Source: Streptomyces sp. NBC_01716 | GTDB lineage: Bacteria > Actinomycetota > Actinomycetes > Streptomycetales > Streptomycetaceae | Reading direction: 5' to 3' | Assembly: GCF_036248275.1 (NCBI RefSeq) | Contig: NZ_CP109181.1 | Location: forward strand, 5,580,001-5,644,000 | Length of the DNA: 64,000 bases | Shown: in pieces, positions 7,872 to 15,834 of the stretch | Position numbering within the stretch: position 1 is the stretch's first letter | Layout: every line of letters starts with the position of its first letter | Notes under the pieces: generated by a model | Seen by the model: the letters and a program-made list of their open reading frames with translations, nothing else | What the model was told of the DNA's origin: nothing | Databases searched by the model: none | Translations under genes and position numbers: made by a program

Positions 7872-9145
7872 GTACTCGGCCGCTTGCCCTCGTTCATGGC
7901 CGTGGTCCGGCGCGCCTCGTCCAGGCCGCGCCAGACCGGGAGCAGCGCCGGGCTCAGTGTTGCCAGCAGGTAGACCCCGCCCATCAGCAGAAGCGCCGTT
8001 GACAGGCTCGTGCCCTCGACGAGGAGGCCGGCCGTCAGGGCGCCCAGGGGCATCGTCAGCTCGCAGCCGGCGGTCATCGCGCCCGCGACCCGGCTGCGGA
8101 GTTCGTCCGGGACGCGTTCGTACGTCACCGTCGTCAGGATCGGGTTGATCATCCCGCCCGCCACTCCCGCTGCGCCCATGATCACCGCGAGTGCCGCGGT
8201 GGAGTCGGTGAGTCCCGCCACCGCGAAGCGTGGCGCGCCGCAGAGCAGGACGGCGACGGCGAGGACCGTGCGGCGGGCGAACTGGTGGCCCACCGCGCAG
8301 TACAGCAGCGCGCCCAGCAGGCCTCCGGCCCCGAACACCGCTGTGACCAGGCCCAGTTCGGCGGCGCCGCCGAGGTTGCGTTCGGCGTGTACGGGCAGCA
8401 GGACCCCGTTCCAGCCCTGGTCGATGCCGTTCATGAACATCACCATGATGACGACCGCGGCCAGGAGCCGGGTGCGCGCCAAGTAGGCGTAACCCTCGCG
8501 CAGTTCGGCGGCGTACGTACGCGGCGAGACCCGCGGCATGCCCTTGACCGGCTGCGCTCCCCGTATGCCGCGCAGCCCGGCGCCGACCAGCAGCGCCGAC
8601 AGCAGATACGTCAACGCGTCCAGGAGCAGGGCGACTTCGGCACCGAGCAGGGCGATCACCAGGCCCGCGAGCGCCGCGCCGAGCATCCGGGCGCCGCGCT
8701 CGACAGCGTCGAACAGGCTCGCGGCGCGGACGAGGGTGGTGCCCGCCTGCTCGGCGAGATCCGGTACGAGGACGTAGCGGGCCGTGTCGCCGGGCGTGTG
8801 GGCCAGACCGTGGAGCGCCACCAGTGCGCAGAGCCCCCAGAACGGGAGCGAGTCGGAGCGGTGCAGCAGGGGGACGGCCCCGACGGAGAGCGCGCACAGG
8901 GTGTCGGACGCGATCGAGACGCGGCGGCGGCCGATCCGATCGATGACGGGGCCGCCGATGAGCGCGGAGAGAACGACCGGCAGGGTGGCGCAGAAGGCCA
9001 CCACGCCGGCGCGGCCTGCGCTTCCGGTGGTCTGGAGCACGAACCAGGGGATGCCGATCAGGCTCAGGGTCCGGCCCAGGGCGGATATGGCGTTGGCGGT
9101 CAGGACCGCGGTGAGCGGCCACCGTCGTACCGCCGCGGCGGTCAT
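7838..9145 (-). CDS. MFS exporter (MFS_3 / drug-efflux type)
   Basis: A 435-residue integral membrane protein with about 12 predicted transmembrane segments. It shows the MFS loop motif GGPVIDRIGRRRV between segments 2 and 3 and the gated repeat RVPDELRSRVAGAM after segment 10, typical of the enterobactin-exporter-like MFS_3 group. The substrate is unknown; efflux is the usual role. The ATG overlaps the stop of a 59-codon gene as ATGA and the pair lies 47 bp behind an ArsR-type regulator on the same strand. The operon order is therefore regulator, small protein, exporter, which suggests repressor-controlled efflux of a toxic compound. Confidence 0.85.
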   Translation of the reverse strand: MTAAAVRRWPLTAVLTANAISALGRTLSLIGIPWFVLQTTGSAGRAGVVAFCATLPVVLSALIGGPVIDRIGRRRVSIASDTLCALSVGAVPLLHRSDSLPFWGLCALVALHGLAHTPGDTARYVLVPDLAEQAGTTLVRAASLFDAVERGARMLGAALAGLVIALLGAEVALLLDALTYLLSALLVGAGLRGIRGAQPVKGMPRVSPRTYAAELREGYAYLARTRLLAAVVIMVMFMNGIDQGWNGVLLPVHAERNLGGAAELGLVTAVFGAGGLLGALLYCAVGHQFARRTVLAVAVLLCGAPRFAVAGLTDSTAALAVIMGAAGVAGGMINPILTTVTYERVPDELRSRVAGAMTAGCELTMPLGALTAGLLVEGTSLSTALLLMGGVYLLATLSPALLPVWRGLDEARRTTAMNEGKRPSTYPARQPSRET

Positions 9146-9321
9146 ACGGGGCGGATGCGGGCGCGCGTCGGGTGTTCGACCAGGCGCAGGCCCAACTCGA
9201 CCAGGAGCCAGCCCAGTCGGGGGCGGAAGCCGTGGGTGCGGGGGAGGTGGGTGGCGGCCTCGGTCTGGAGTTCGGTCGCGCGTATGGCGTGGAGCTGGAG
9301 GTGCACGTCAGAAAATGGCAT
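9142..9321 (-). CDS. 59-residue protein coupled to the MFS exporter
   Basis: This short frame begins MPFSDVHLQLHAIRATELQ and ends VEHPTRARIRPV. It has a good ribosome-binding site (GAAGGGA about 9 nt upstream of the ATG at 9321) and its TGA overlaps the MFS start as ATGA, so it is translationally coupled. The composition is soluble, mixed and rather basic, with a helix LGWLLVELGLRLVEH. I do not recognise a family. Its position between repressor and exporter suggests an accessory or leader role. It is too regular in codon bias and spacing to be accidental, but it is short, so confidence is moderate. Confidence 0.6.
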   Translation of the reverse strand: MPFSDVHLQLHAIRATELQTEAATHLPRTHGFRPRLGWLLVELGLRLVEHPTRARIRPV

Positions 9322-9368
9322 GACAAATCGTCCCTTCGTGCGAGGGTGATGAGAGGGGGCGGAGTGCG

Positions 9369-9992
9369 TCAGGCGTTCGGGGTGTCGAGCCGCTTCTGTG
9401 GCAGGGCGTGCAGATGGATCCGGACCTGTGCCACTGACTCCTCGCCCTCGGGCAGCGCGCGGTCCTCGTAGCTGGAGATCAGGTCGTGCAGTCGGCTCCC
9501 CAGCTCGGCCAGCAGTTCCGGTGTGAGTCGCAGGGTGAAGTCACTGAGGTCGGACTTGGTCGCCCAGACGTCCGGCCAGTCGTGCATCGTGCCCAGCCAG
9601 GTGCTCACCTCCCGGTCGTGGATGGAGGCGATCTCGTGCATGAACGTGTTCAGTGCTCCGCGTACCTCGGGGTCGGGGTCGTGGTGCAGCGTGTCGTCGA
9701 CCATCACGCCCCGGTCCGCCGCCTTCCACCAGCGCTCCCGGCCCTTGCCGCGCCCCGGGTCGTCCGCGACGAACCCGTGCTCGGCCAGCTGGCGCAGGTG
9801 GTAGCTGGTGGCGCCGCTCGACTCGCCCAGCCGGTCGGCGAGTTGGGACGCGGTGGCCGGGCCGTGGTGGCGCAGGGCGGTCAGCAGCCGCATCCGCAGG
9901 GGGTGGGCGAGACCGCGCAGTGAGCGCGGGTCCAGGGTGCGGACGTCCTGTACGGGGACGTCCGGCGCGGGGGTGTCGGGATTCTCGGGCAT
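9369..9992 (-). CDS. ArsR-family winged-helix repressor
   Basis: A 207-residue protein with an N-terminal wHTH: LRGLAHPLRMRLLTALRHHG and then ATASQLADRLGESSGATSYHLRQL (recognition helix) at residues about 27-75, followed by a wing, GFVADDPGRGKGRERWW. The C-terminal 110 residues are helical and fit the longer helix-turn-helix/DUF2087-like members seen in Streptomyces, not the metal-sensing ArsR group: no CxC or metal motif is visible. Transcription probably starts at the A of the ATG (a -10 box lies 6 nt upstream) and the promoter is embedded in four TTGCAA boxes, so autorepression of the repressor-small protein-MFS operon is likely. The inducer is unknown. Confidence 0.85.
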   Translation of the reverse strand: MPENPDTPAPDVPVQDVRTLDPRSLRGLAHPLRMRLLTALRHHGPATASQLADRLGESSGATSYHLRQLAEHGFVADDPGRGKGRERWWKAADRGVMVDDTLHHDPDPEVRGALNTFMHEIASIHDREVSTWLGTMHDWPDVWATKSDLSDFTLRLTPELLAELGSRLHDLISSYEDRALPEGEESVAQVRIHLHALPQKRLDTPNA

Positions 9993-9998
9993 GGCCTC

Positions 9999-10027
9999 AG
10001 CGTAGGCTTGCAAAGAAGTGGTTGCAA
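9999..10027 (-). promoter_or_regulatory. Leaderless promoter of the ArsR-MFS operon
   Basis: Reading leftward, the -35 box TTGCAA (10027-10022) is separated by exactly 17 bp from the -10 box TACGCT (10004-9999). Six bases then precede the ATG at 9992-9990, which places the start of transcription at or next to the start codon. The -35 box is itself one of the four operator boxes. Confidence 0.6.
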
Positions 10028-10055
10028 GGGTTTCTTTGCAACCACTTCTTTGCAA
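10008..10055. promoter_or_regulatory. Four-box TTGCAA operator with 14-bp period
   Basis: The palindrome TTGCAA occurs at 10008-10013, 10022-10027, 10036-10041 and 10050-10055, always separated by 8 bp. The whole 48 bp is an inverted repeat: the outer 20-bp arms (10008-10027 and 10036-10055) are perfect reverse complements around the 8-bp centre. It overlaps the promoter of the ArsR-type gene. Binding of that repressor is inferred from position and symmetry. Confidence 0.7.
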
Positions 10056-10081
10056 GTTGAGGCTCAGGGCCGGCGCCCCCC

Positions 10082-11068
10082 TCAGCCCTCCTTGATGAAG
10101 CCCTCCTCGATCAGCCAGTCCTTCGCCACCTCGTGCGGATCCTGGCCGTCCACGTCCACCTTCGCGTTCAGCTCCTGCGCGATCCCCGTGTTGAGGCGCT
10201 CGCTCAGCGGGTCGAGCAGACCGGCGATCTCCGGGTACTTCTCGTACGTCGAACTGTGGATCACCGGCGCCGCGTTGTAGTTCGGGAAGAAGTGCTTGTC
10301 GTCGGCGACCGTGTCCAGATCCATCGCCTTGATCCGGCCGTCCGTCGTGAACACCTCGCCCACCAGGCAGGAGTTGGACTTGGAGACCTGGGTGTAGATG
10401 ATCCCGGCGTCCATCTTCTTCACGCTGGAGGCCGGGACCTTCATCCCGTACGCCTTCACCATTCCCGGCAGCCCGTCCTCCCGCGAGGCGAACTCGTTCT
10501 CCACGCAGACTGTGATCCCGCCCGGCTGCTTCTTCGACAGGGCGGCGACGTCCGACATCGTCTTGAGCCGGTACTTCGCGTTGTTCTTCTTGCTGATGCC
10601 CAGCGAGTACGTGTTGTTGAGCGTGGACGGCGCCAGCCAGCTGACGTCGTGCGAGCGGTCCGCGTCCCGTACGGCCGTCCACTGGTCCCGCGAGCCGGTG
10701 ATCGGCTTCTCGTTGCCGAGGTAGGTGATCCATGCCGTGCCCGTGTACTCGTACATCGCGTCCGCGTCACCCTTGACGATCGCCTCGCGCGCGCTGATCG
10801 AGCCCGGCAGATTCGTCCGGTCCACGACCTCCGCGCCCGCCGCCTTGAAGATCAGGCCGATCATCTGGCCGAGGATGATGTTCTCGCTGAAGTTCTTCGA
10901 AGTCACCGTCAGCGAGGCGCCCTTGAGGGGTTCACCCTGGCCGACCGAGCCCGGGGCGACCTCGTCCACCATCGGGGAGCCGCTCTTGAGACCGCACCCG
11001 CCGAGCGTGGCGGCGCTCAGCACCAGCGCCAACGCACCCGTCACAAGCCTTCTGTTCGTCCGGCGCAT
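10082..11068 (-). CDS. Osmoprotectant (glycine betaine/choline) ABC transporter, substrate-binding lipoprotein
   Basis: A 328-residue secreted lipoprotein. The signal peptide ends in the lipobox LGGC (Cys near residue 25). The mature part has the OpuAC/OsmoX pattern: SKNFSENIILGQMIGLIFKA, then TNLPGSISAREAIVKGDADA, and YEYTGTAW, in which the tyrosines are part of the cation-pi box for trimethylammonium ligands. It is the last gene of a four-gene operon (permease, ATPase, permease, binding protein), joined to the preceding permease gene by a one-base overlap. The role is import of compatible solutes under osmotic stress; exact ligand preference cannot be read from sequence. Confidence 0.9.
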   Translation of the reverse strand: MRRTNRRLVTGALALVLSAATLGGCGLKSGSPMVDEVAPGSVGQGEPLKGASLTVTSKNFSENIILGQMIGLIFKAAGAEVVDRTNLPGSISAREAIVKGDADAMYEYTGTAWITYLGNEKPITGSRDQWTAVRDADRSHDVSWLAPSTLNNTYSLGISKKNNAKYRLKTMSDVAALSKKQPGGITVCVENEFASREDGLPGMVKAYGMKVPASSVKKMDAGIIYTQVSKSNSCLVGEVFTTDGRIKAMDLDTVADDKHFFPNYNAAPVIHSSTYEKYPEIAGLLDPLSERLNTGIAQELNAKVDVDGQDPHEVAKDWLIEEGFIKEG

Positions 11069-11910
11069 CAGCGCTCCTCCAGTCCGCGCGGGGTGAGGAC
11101 CACTTCGACCAGCGAGGCCAGCCAGTCGATCAGCAGCGCCAGCGTCACCGTGAGCACCGAGCCCAGGATCAGGACCGGCATGCGCTGCGTCTGGATGCCC
11201 GAGGTGATCAGGTCACCGAGCCCGCCGCCACCGCCGAAGGTCGCCAGTGTCGCCGTACCCACGTTGAGTACCAGTGCCGTCCGTACGCCCGCCAGGATCA
11301 GCGGTACGGCCAGCGGGAGTTCGACCCTGCCCAGCGTCGCGAGCGGCGACATCCCGATGCCGCGCGACGCCTCCACCAGTTGCGGGTCGATGGCCCGCAG
11401 ACCCGCCACGGTGTTGGCGAGCACCGGCAGCACCGCGTAGACGACCATCCCGATGATCGCCGTGGAGGGGCCGATGCCCAGCCAGATCACCAGCAGCGCC
11501 AGCAGCCCGAGTGCCGGGGTCGCCTGTCCGATGTTGGCCAGCGCGGTCACGACCGGCGCCGCCCTGGACAGCCCGCGCCGGGTCAGCGCGATGCCCAGCG
11601 GGATCGCGATGACCAGCACCCAGAAGGTGGAGACCGTGGTCAGTTCGACGTGCTGCCACAGCCGGAGCCGCACATTTCCGTTGGCGAGCGAGTTCCGCGC
11701 GATCGAATCGAGCTCCACATTCGTGATCCAGGCGAAAGTCAGCAGCAGGACAACCGCGACCACCGAGGGCACCGTCAGCAGCTTGGCCCGGGTTATCCGG
11801 CGCTCCGGGGCGGCCGGCGGCGGGGCCGGTTCCGACTCCTCGTCCCGGAAGGCGTGCCCCTTGACGTCGTGCTCGCCCGGTGGGCGCCGGCTGCGCGCGG
11901 GAGAGGTCAT
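11068..11910 (-). CDS. Osmoprotectant ABC transporter permease
   Basis: A 280-residue permease of the OpuCB/OpuCD (BPD_transp_1) family with about six transmembrane segments. The EAA loop that docks on the ATPase reads LVEASRGIGMSPLATLGRVE followed by LPLAVPLILAG. It has a longer cytosolic N-terminus (about 45 residues) than the partner permease encoded at 13246. The ATG at 11910 overlaps the ATPase stop (ATGA at 11907-11910) and its own stop touches the binding-protein start, so all are co-translated. Two different permeases in one operon indicate a heterodimeric membrane channel. Confidence 0.9.
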   Translation of the reverse strand: MTSPARSRRPPGEHDVKGHAFRDEESEPAPPPAAPERRITRAKLLTVPSVVAVVLLLTFAWITNVELDSIARNSLANGNVRLRLWQHVELTTVSTFWVLVIAIPLGIALTRRGLSRAAPVVTALANIGQATPALGLLALLVIWLGIGPSTAIIGMVVYAVLPVLANTVAGLRAIDPQLVEASRGIGMSPLATLGRVELPLAVPLILAGVRTALVLNVGTATLATFGGGGGLGDLITSGIQTQRMPVLILGSVLTVTLALLIDWLASLVEVVLTPRGLEER

Positions 11911-13262
11911 ACGTCCGCACCGCCCGCCGGCTCCTGGCCGGTCCGCTGCCGGCGCTGCTCCGCCAGCTCGTGCTGGTGCTCGAAGGCGGTGAGCCGGTCC
12001 GCCTCCAGCAGCTCCTGGACGGACGTCATCAGCGTCTCCATGTCGACGACACCGATGTACTCACCGCGTCTGCCGGTCACGGCGACCCGGCCGCCGCTCT
12101 CGGTCAGGACCGCCTCCAGCGCGTCGTGCAGGGTGGCGTCCCTGGTCACGGTGTGGTGCACCAACTGGCCCGCGTTGGCGAGCGAGCCCTTGGCGCGGGA
12201 CAGGTCGCCGCGGCGCAGCCATTTGTACGGGCGGTTCTTCCGGTCCAGCATCAGCAGCTCGTTGTGCGGGCCGCTGCCCAGCTTGTTGAAGATCGACTGG
12301 AGCGGGTCCTCGACCGTCACCGACGGGAAGTCGGCGATCTCCACCTCCCGTACGCGCGTGAGGTTCAGCCGCTTCAGCGCGGCCCCCGCGCCCACGAAGC
12401 CGGAGACGAAGTCGTCGGCGGGGTTGGTGAGGATCGCCTCGGGGGTGTCGAACTGCGCTATGTGTGAGCGCTCCCGCAGGATCGCGATCCGGTCGCCGAG
12501 CTTGATCGCCTCGTCGAAGTCGTGCGTCACGAACACGATCGTCTTGTGCAACTCGTGCTGGAGACGGATCAGTTCGTCCTGGAGATGGTCGCGCGTGATC
12601 GGGTCGACCGCGCCGAACGGCTCGTCCATCAGCAGCACCGGCGGATCGGCGGCGAGCGCCCGCGCGACGCCCACCCGCTGCTGCTGACCGCCCGAGAGCT
12701 GACGCGGATAACGGCCGTGGAACTCGCGGGGGTCGAGCCCGACCAGGTCGAGCATCTCCTCGACCCGGTCCTTCACCTTCGGCTTGGACCAGCCGGCCAT
12801 CTTCGGTACGAGCGCGATGTTCTCGCCGACCGTCATGTGCGGGAAGAGACCGGAGGACTGGATCGCGTAGCCGATCTGCCGGCGGAGCTTCACCGGATCC
12901 ATGTCGGTGACGTCCTCGTCGCCGATCCTGATGCGCCCGGAGGAGGGCTCGATCAGCCGGTTGATCATCTTGAGAGTGGTCGACTTACCGCAGCCGGAGG
13001 GGCCGACGAGGATGACGGTCTCGCCCGCCCTGATCTCCATCGAGACGTTCTCCACGGCCGGGTTGGGGCTGCCCGGGTAGCGCTTGGTGAGGCCGTCGAG
13101 CTGGATGGTGGCGCCGCTCGTGGAGGCGGCGCTCGTGGAGGCGCCGCCGTCCGCGCCGTCCGCGCCGTCGGCGGATACGGCTCCGGCCCGCACCACGGCC
13201 TGGTCGCCGTTCGAGGCGTCGTCCGCGGCGTGGACCGGCGTCGGGTCAGTGGTCTCGGACAC
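11907..13262 (-). CDS. Osmoprotectant ABC transporter ATPase with CBS domains
   Basis: A 451-residue ATPase. After a disordered Ala/Gly/Asp-rich N-terminus of about 50 residues come Walker A (GPSGCGKST), the Q loop (AIQSSGLFPHMTVG), the signature LSGGQQQRVG, Walker B (PPVLLMDEPFGAVD) and the H loop (VTHDFDE). The C-terminal 130 residues contain a CBS pair (DATLHDALEAVL... VDMETL), the ionic-strength sensor known in OpuA/ProV-type ATPases. In-frame repeats in the linker (short Ala-Ser-Thr-Gly and Gly-Ala-Asp units) reflect slippage-prone DNA at 13105-13180. The start overlaps the end of the upstream permease gene by 17 bp. Confidence 0.92.
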   Translation of the reverse strand: MSETTDPTPVHAADDASNGDQAVVRAGAVSADGADGADGGASTSAASTSGATIQLDGLTKRYPGSPNPAVENVSMEIRAGETVILVGPSGCGKSTTLKMINRLIEPSSGRIRIGDEDVTDMDPVKLRRQIGYAIQSSGLFPHMTVGENIALVPKMAGWSKPKVKDRVEEMLDLVGLDPREFHGRYPRQLSGGQQQRVGVARALAADPPVLLMDEPFGAVDPITRDHLQDELIRLQHELHKTIVFVTHDFDEAIKLGDRIAILRERSHIAQFDTPEAILTNPADDFVSGFVGAGAALKRLNLTRVREVEIADFPSVTVEDPLQSIFNKLGSGPHNELLMLDRKNRPYKWLRRGDLSRAKGSLANAGQLVHHTVTRDATLHDALEAVLTESGGRVAVTGRRGEYIGVVDMETLMTSVQELLEADRLTAFEHQHELAEQRRQRTGQEPAGGADV

Positions 13263-13902
13263 GGATCCCCCTTGAGATGGTCAGTCGGCCGAGCAGGACG
13301 TACGCGGCGTCGAAGAGCAGGGCGAGAATGACGATGCCGATCGTTCCGGCGAGTACCTGGTTGATCGCGTTGGCGCTGCCCAGCGAGGCGATGCCACGGA
13401 AGATCTCGTTGCCGAGACCGGGCCCCGACGCGTACGCGGCGATGGCGGCGATGCCCATCAGCATCTGGGTGGAGACCCGGATGCCGGTGAGGATCGGCGG
13501 CCAGGCGAGCGGCAGCTCGACCCTCAGCAGCCGGGCGGTGCGCGACATGCCGATGCCCTTGGCCGCGTCCACCAGGTCCGGGTCCACGCCGCGCAGTCCG
13601 ACGACGGCGTTACGGACGATGGGCAGCAGCCCGTACAGCGTCAGCACGATCACCGTGGGCGCGACGCCGAGCCCGACGAGCGGGATGAGCAGACCGATGG
13701 CCGCCAGCGAGGGGATGGTCAGGACGGCGGCGGTGGAGAGGACCGCCAGATTGCCGCCCCAGGGGCTGCGGTAGGTCAGTACGCCGATGGCGACACCCAG
13801 GACGGTGGCGATGACCATGCACTGGAAGACGGCGCTGGCGTGCTGGAACGAGTCGGTGAGCAACTGCTGGTGGCGGTTGGCCAGATAGTCCCAGAAGTCC
13901 AC
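13246..13902 (-). CDS. Osmoprotectant ABC transporter permease (first gene of operon)
   Basis: A 218-residue permease with five to six transmembrane segments and the EAA loop DLVDAAKGIGMSRTARLLRV followed by ELPLAWPPILTG. The start is GTG 13902, preceded by AGAGAGGAG at good spacing. Upstream in-frame sequence overlaps the Lrp-type gene and is not protein-like. It lies 29 bp behind the Lrp/AsnC regulator gene on the same strand, so regulator and transporter may be co-transcribed. Together with the permease encoded at 11068 it should form the membrane channel for glycine betaine-type solutes. Confidence 0.88.
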   Translation of the reverse strand: MDFWDYLANRHQQLLTDSFQHASAVFQCMVIATVLGVAIGVLTYRSPWGGNLAVLSTAAVLTIPSLAAIGLLIPLVGLGVAPTVIVLTLYGLLPIVRNAVVGLRGVDPDLVDAAKGIGMSRTARLLRVELPLAWPPILTGIRVSTQMLMGIAAIAAYASGPGLGNEIFRGIASLGSANAINQVLAGTIGIVILALLFDAAYVLLGRLTISRGIRVRDH

Positions 13903-13931
13903 GGCGCTCCTCTCTGGTGGGTCGGAGTCGG

Positions 13932-14435
13932 TCAGCCACCCGGCCGTTCGGGTGGCCGGTCGCCGTCGGTGTCCTGGGCTGCCTGTTCCACCAGCGGGAT
14001 GATCCGCAGCGGAACGGGGTTCTCCATGACGATCGCCGTGGAGGCCCGCTGAATACCGGCGAAACCGACAACCCGGTCGATCACCCGTTGGAGATCGGCG
14101 TTCGAACGAGCGACGAGTCGGCAGAGCATATCCCCGGTTCCGGTGGTGGTATGCAGTTCGAGAACCTCTGGAACGCCGCTCAAATGGGCCCGGACATCCG
14201 AACCTTGTCCTTGCTTGATCTCCAGGGTTGCGAACGCCGTAACTGGGTAGCCGAGAGCGGCCGGATCGACGTCCGGACCGAATCCCCGGATGACTCCGTT
14301 GGTCTGAAGACGGTCCAGCCGCGCCTGTACGGTGCCGCGCGCCACCCCCAGCCGGCGTGACGCCTCCAGCACCCCGATGCGCGGTTCCCGTGCCAGCAGG
14401 GCGATGAGCCTGCCGTCGAGCCCGTCGATACCCAT
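13932..14435 (-). CDS. Lrp/AsnC-family transcriptional regulator
   Basis: A 167-residue protein. The N-terminal HTH reads LDGRLIALLAREPRIGVLEA and SRRLGVARGTVQARLDRL. The C-terminal RAM ligand-binding domain includes VLELHTTTGTGDMLCRLVA with the usual GxxD-type loop. It is divergent from hppD across 132 bp and directly upstream of the osmoprotectant operon on its own strand. In S. coelicolor the regulator next to the 4-hydroxyphenylpyruvate dioxygenase gene is known as HpdR; from memory it is an activator of that gene. An aromatic amino acid or keto acid effector is therefore plausible, but control of the osmoprotectant genes cannot be excluded. Confidence 0.85.
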   Translation of the reverse strand: MGIDGLDGRLIALLAREPRIGVLEASRRLGVARGTVQARLDRLQTNGVIRGFGPDVDPAALGYPVTAFATLEIKQGQGSDVRAHLSGVPEVLELHTTTGTGDMLCRLVARSNADLQRVIDRVVGFAGIQRASTAIVMENPVPLRIIPLVEQAAQDTDGDRPPERPGG

Positions 14436-14521
14436 GGCGCCTCCCGGGGCGGTTCGTGGTGGTCATCCTGTGCAGATGGTCCGGTCATCCTCGCCCCCGG
14501 CTGTACAGACTGCCCAGCGAA

Positions 14522-14561
14522 TGCGCGAACTGTTGCGCACCTTGCGGAACGGGGAGACGCT
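14522..14561 (+). promoter_or_regulatory. hppD leaderless promoter with overlapping Lrp-type inverted repeat
   Basis: The inverted repeat TGCGC-N8-GCGCA (14522-14539) overlaps a -35-like TTGCGC (14533-14538). Seventeen bp later comes GACGCT (14556-14561), and the hppD ATG follows after 6 nt (14568), so the mRNA is probably leaderless. The palindrome over the -35 box is a candidate site for the divergent Lrp/AsnC regulator. Confidence 0.4.
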
Positions 14562-14567
14562 GCCGTC

Positions 14568-15722
14568 ATGGCAGACACCTCGGTGAACCTCGACTCAGCC
14601 CCCTCCACCGCGCGCGACGCCGACCCCTTCCCGGTCAGGGGAATGGACGCCGTCGTCTTCGCCGTGGGCAACGCCAAGCAGGCGGCCCACTACTACTCGA
14701 CGGCGTTCGGCATGAAGCTGGTCGCCTACTCGGGCCCCGAGAACGGGAGCCGCGAGACCGCGAGCTACGTACTCACGAACGGCTCGGCCCGCTTCGTCCT
14801 CACCTCCGTCATCAAGGCGTCCACCGAGTGGGGGCGCTTCCTCGCCGATCACGTCGCCGAGCACGGCGACGGTGTGGTCGACCTCGCCATCGAGGTGCCG
14901 GACGCGCGTGCCGCGTACGCCTACGCCACCGCGAACGGCGCCACCGGTCTCCAGGAGCCGTACGAGCTCAAGGACGACAGCGGCACCGTCGTACTCGCCG
15001 CCATCGCCACCTACGGCAACACCCGCCACACCCTGGTCGAGCGCACCGGGTACGAGGGCCCGTACCTGCCGGGCTTCGCCGAGGCCGCCCCGATCGTCGC
15101 GGGCCCCGAGAAGCGCACCTTCCAGGCCATCGACCACTGCGTGGGCAACGTCGAACTCGGCCGGATGAACGAGTGGGTGGCGTTCTACAACAAGGTCATG
15201 GGCTTCACGAACATGAAGGAGTTCGTGGGCGACGACATCGCCACCGAGTACTCCGCCCTCATGTCGAAGGTCGTGGCCGACGGCACCCTGAAGGTGAAGT
15301 TCCCGATCAACGAGCCGGCGGTCGCGAAGAAGAAGTCGCAGATCGACGAGTATCTGGAGTTCTACGGCGGCGCGGGCGTCCAGCACATCGCGCTCGCGAC
15401 GAACGACATCGTCGGCTCCGTACGCACGATGCGCGCGGCCGGTGTCCAGTTCCTCGACACCCCGGACTCGTACTACGACACCCTCGGCGAGTGGGCGGGC
15501 GAGACCCGGGTTCCCGTCGAGACCCTGCGCGAGCTGAAGATCCTCGTGGACCGCGACGAGGACGGCTATCTGCTCCAGATCTTCACCAAGCCGGTCCAGG
15601 ACCGGCCGACGGTCTTCTTCGAGATGATCGAGCGGCACGGCTCGATGGGCTTCGGCAAGGGCAACTTCAAGGCCCTGTTCGAGGCGATCGAGCGGGAGCA
15701 GGAGAGGCGCGGCAACCTCTGA
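14568..15722 (+). CDS. hppD: 4-hydroxyphenylpyruvate dioxygenase
   Basis: A 384-residue Fe(II) enzyme converting 4-hydroxyphenylpyruvate to homogentisate in tyrosine degradation. It has the usual two vicinal-oxygen-chelate halves. The metal ligands are visible as His in FQAIDHCVGNV (about 190), His in GVQHIALATND (about 275) and Glu in VFFEMIER (about 352), with the C-terminal helix GKGNFKALFEAIE that closes the active site. Length and motifs match characterised Streptomyces enzymes. It is transcribed alone and followed by a strong hairpin. Regulation is probably by the divergent Lrp/AsnC protein. Confidence 0.97.
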   Translation: MADTSVNLDSAPSTARDADPFPVRGMDAVVFAVGNAKQAAHYYSTAFGMKLVAYSGPENGSRETASYVLTNGSARFVLTSVIKASTEWGRFLADHVAEHGDGVVDLAIEVPDARAAYAYATANGATGLQEPYELKDDSGTVVLAAIATYGNTRHTLVERTGYEGPYLPGFAEAAPIVAGPEKRTFQAIDHCVGNVELGRMNEWVAFYNKVMGFTNMKEFVGDDIATEYSALMSKVVADGTLKVKFPINEPAVAKKKSQIDEYLEFYGGAGVQHIALATNDIVGSVRTMRAAGVQFLDTPDSYYDTLGEWAGETRVPVETLRELKILVDRDEDGYLLQIFTKPVQDRPTVFFEMIERHGSMGFGKGNFKALFEAIEREQERRGNL

Positions 15723-15783
15723 TCCGTCGTACGACACCGTCCCGTCGTACGACACCGTCCGGCGTCGCCCGGCACGTGCGACA

Positions 15784-15822
15784 CGGCGCGGCCCCACGGG
15801 AGTTCACCGTGGGGCCGCGCCG
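15784..15822. terminator. Bidirectional terminator hairpin between hppD and the amino-acid ABC operon
   Basis: A perfect 16-bp GC-rich stem (15784-15799 with 15807-15822) with a 7-nt loop sits 61 nt after the hppD stop and 12 nt after the convergent ATPase gene stop. It serves both directions; there is no T-run, as is usual in Streptomyces. Confidence 0.75.
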
Positions 15823-15834
15823 CGTCGCGTCCCG

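Noticed and set aside
7239..9326. A 695-codon minus-strand frame covering the MFS gene and part of the second Nudix and TPR region
   Set aside because: It is out of frame with the MFS gene over most of its length and has no domain; only its first 59 codons coincide with the coupled small gene.
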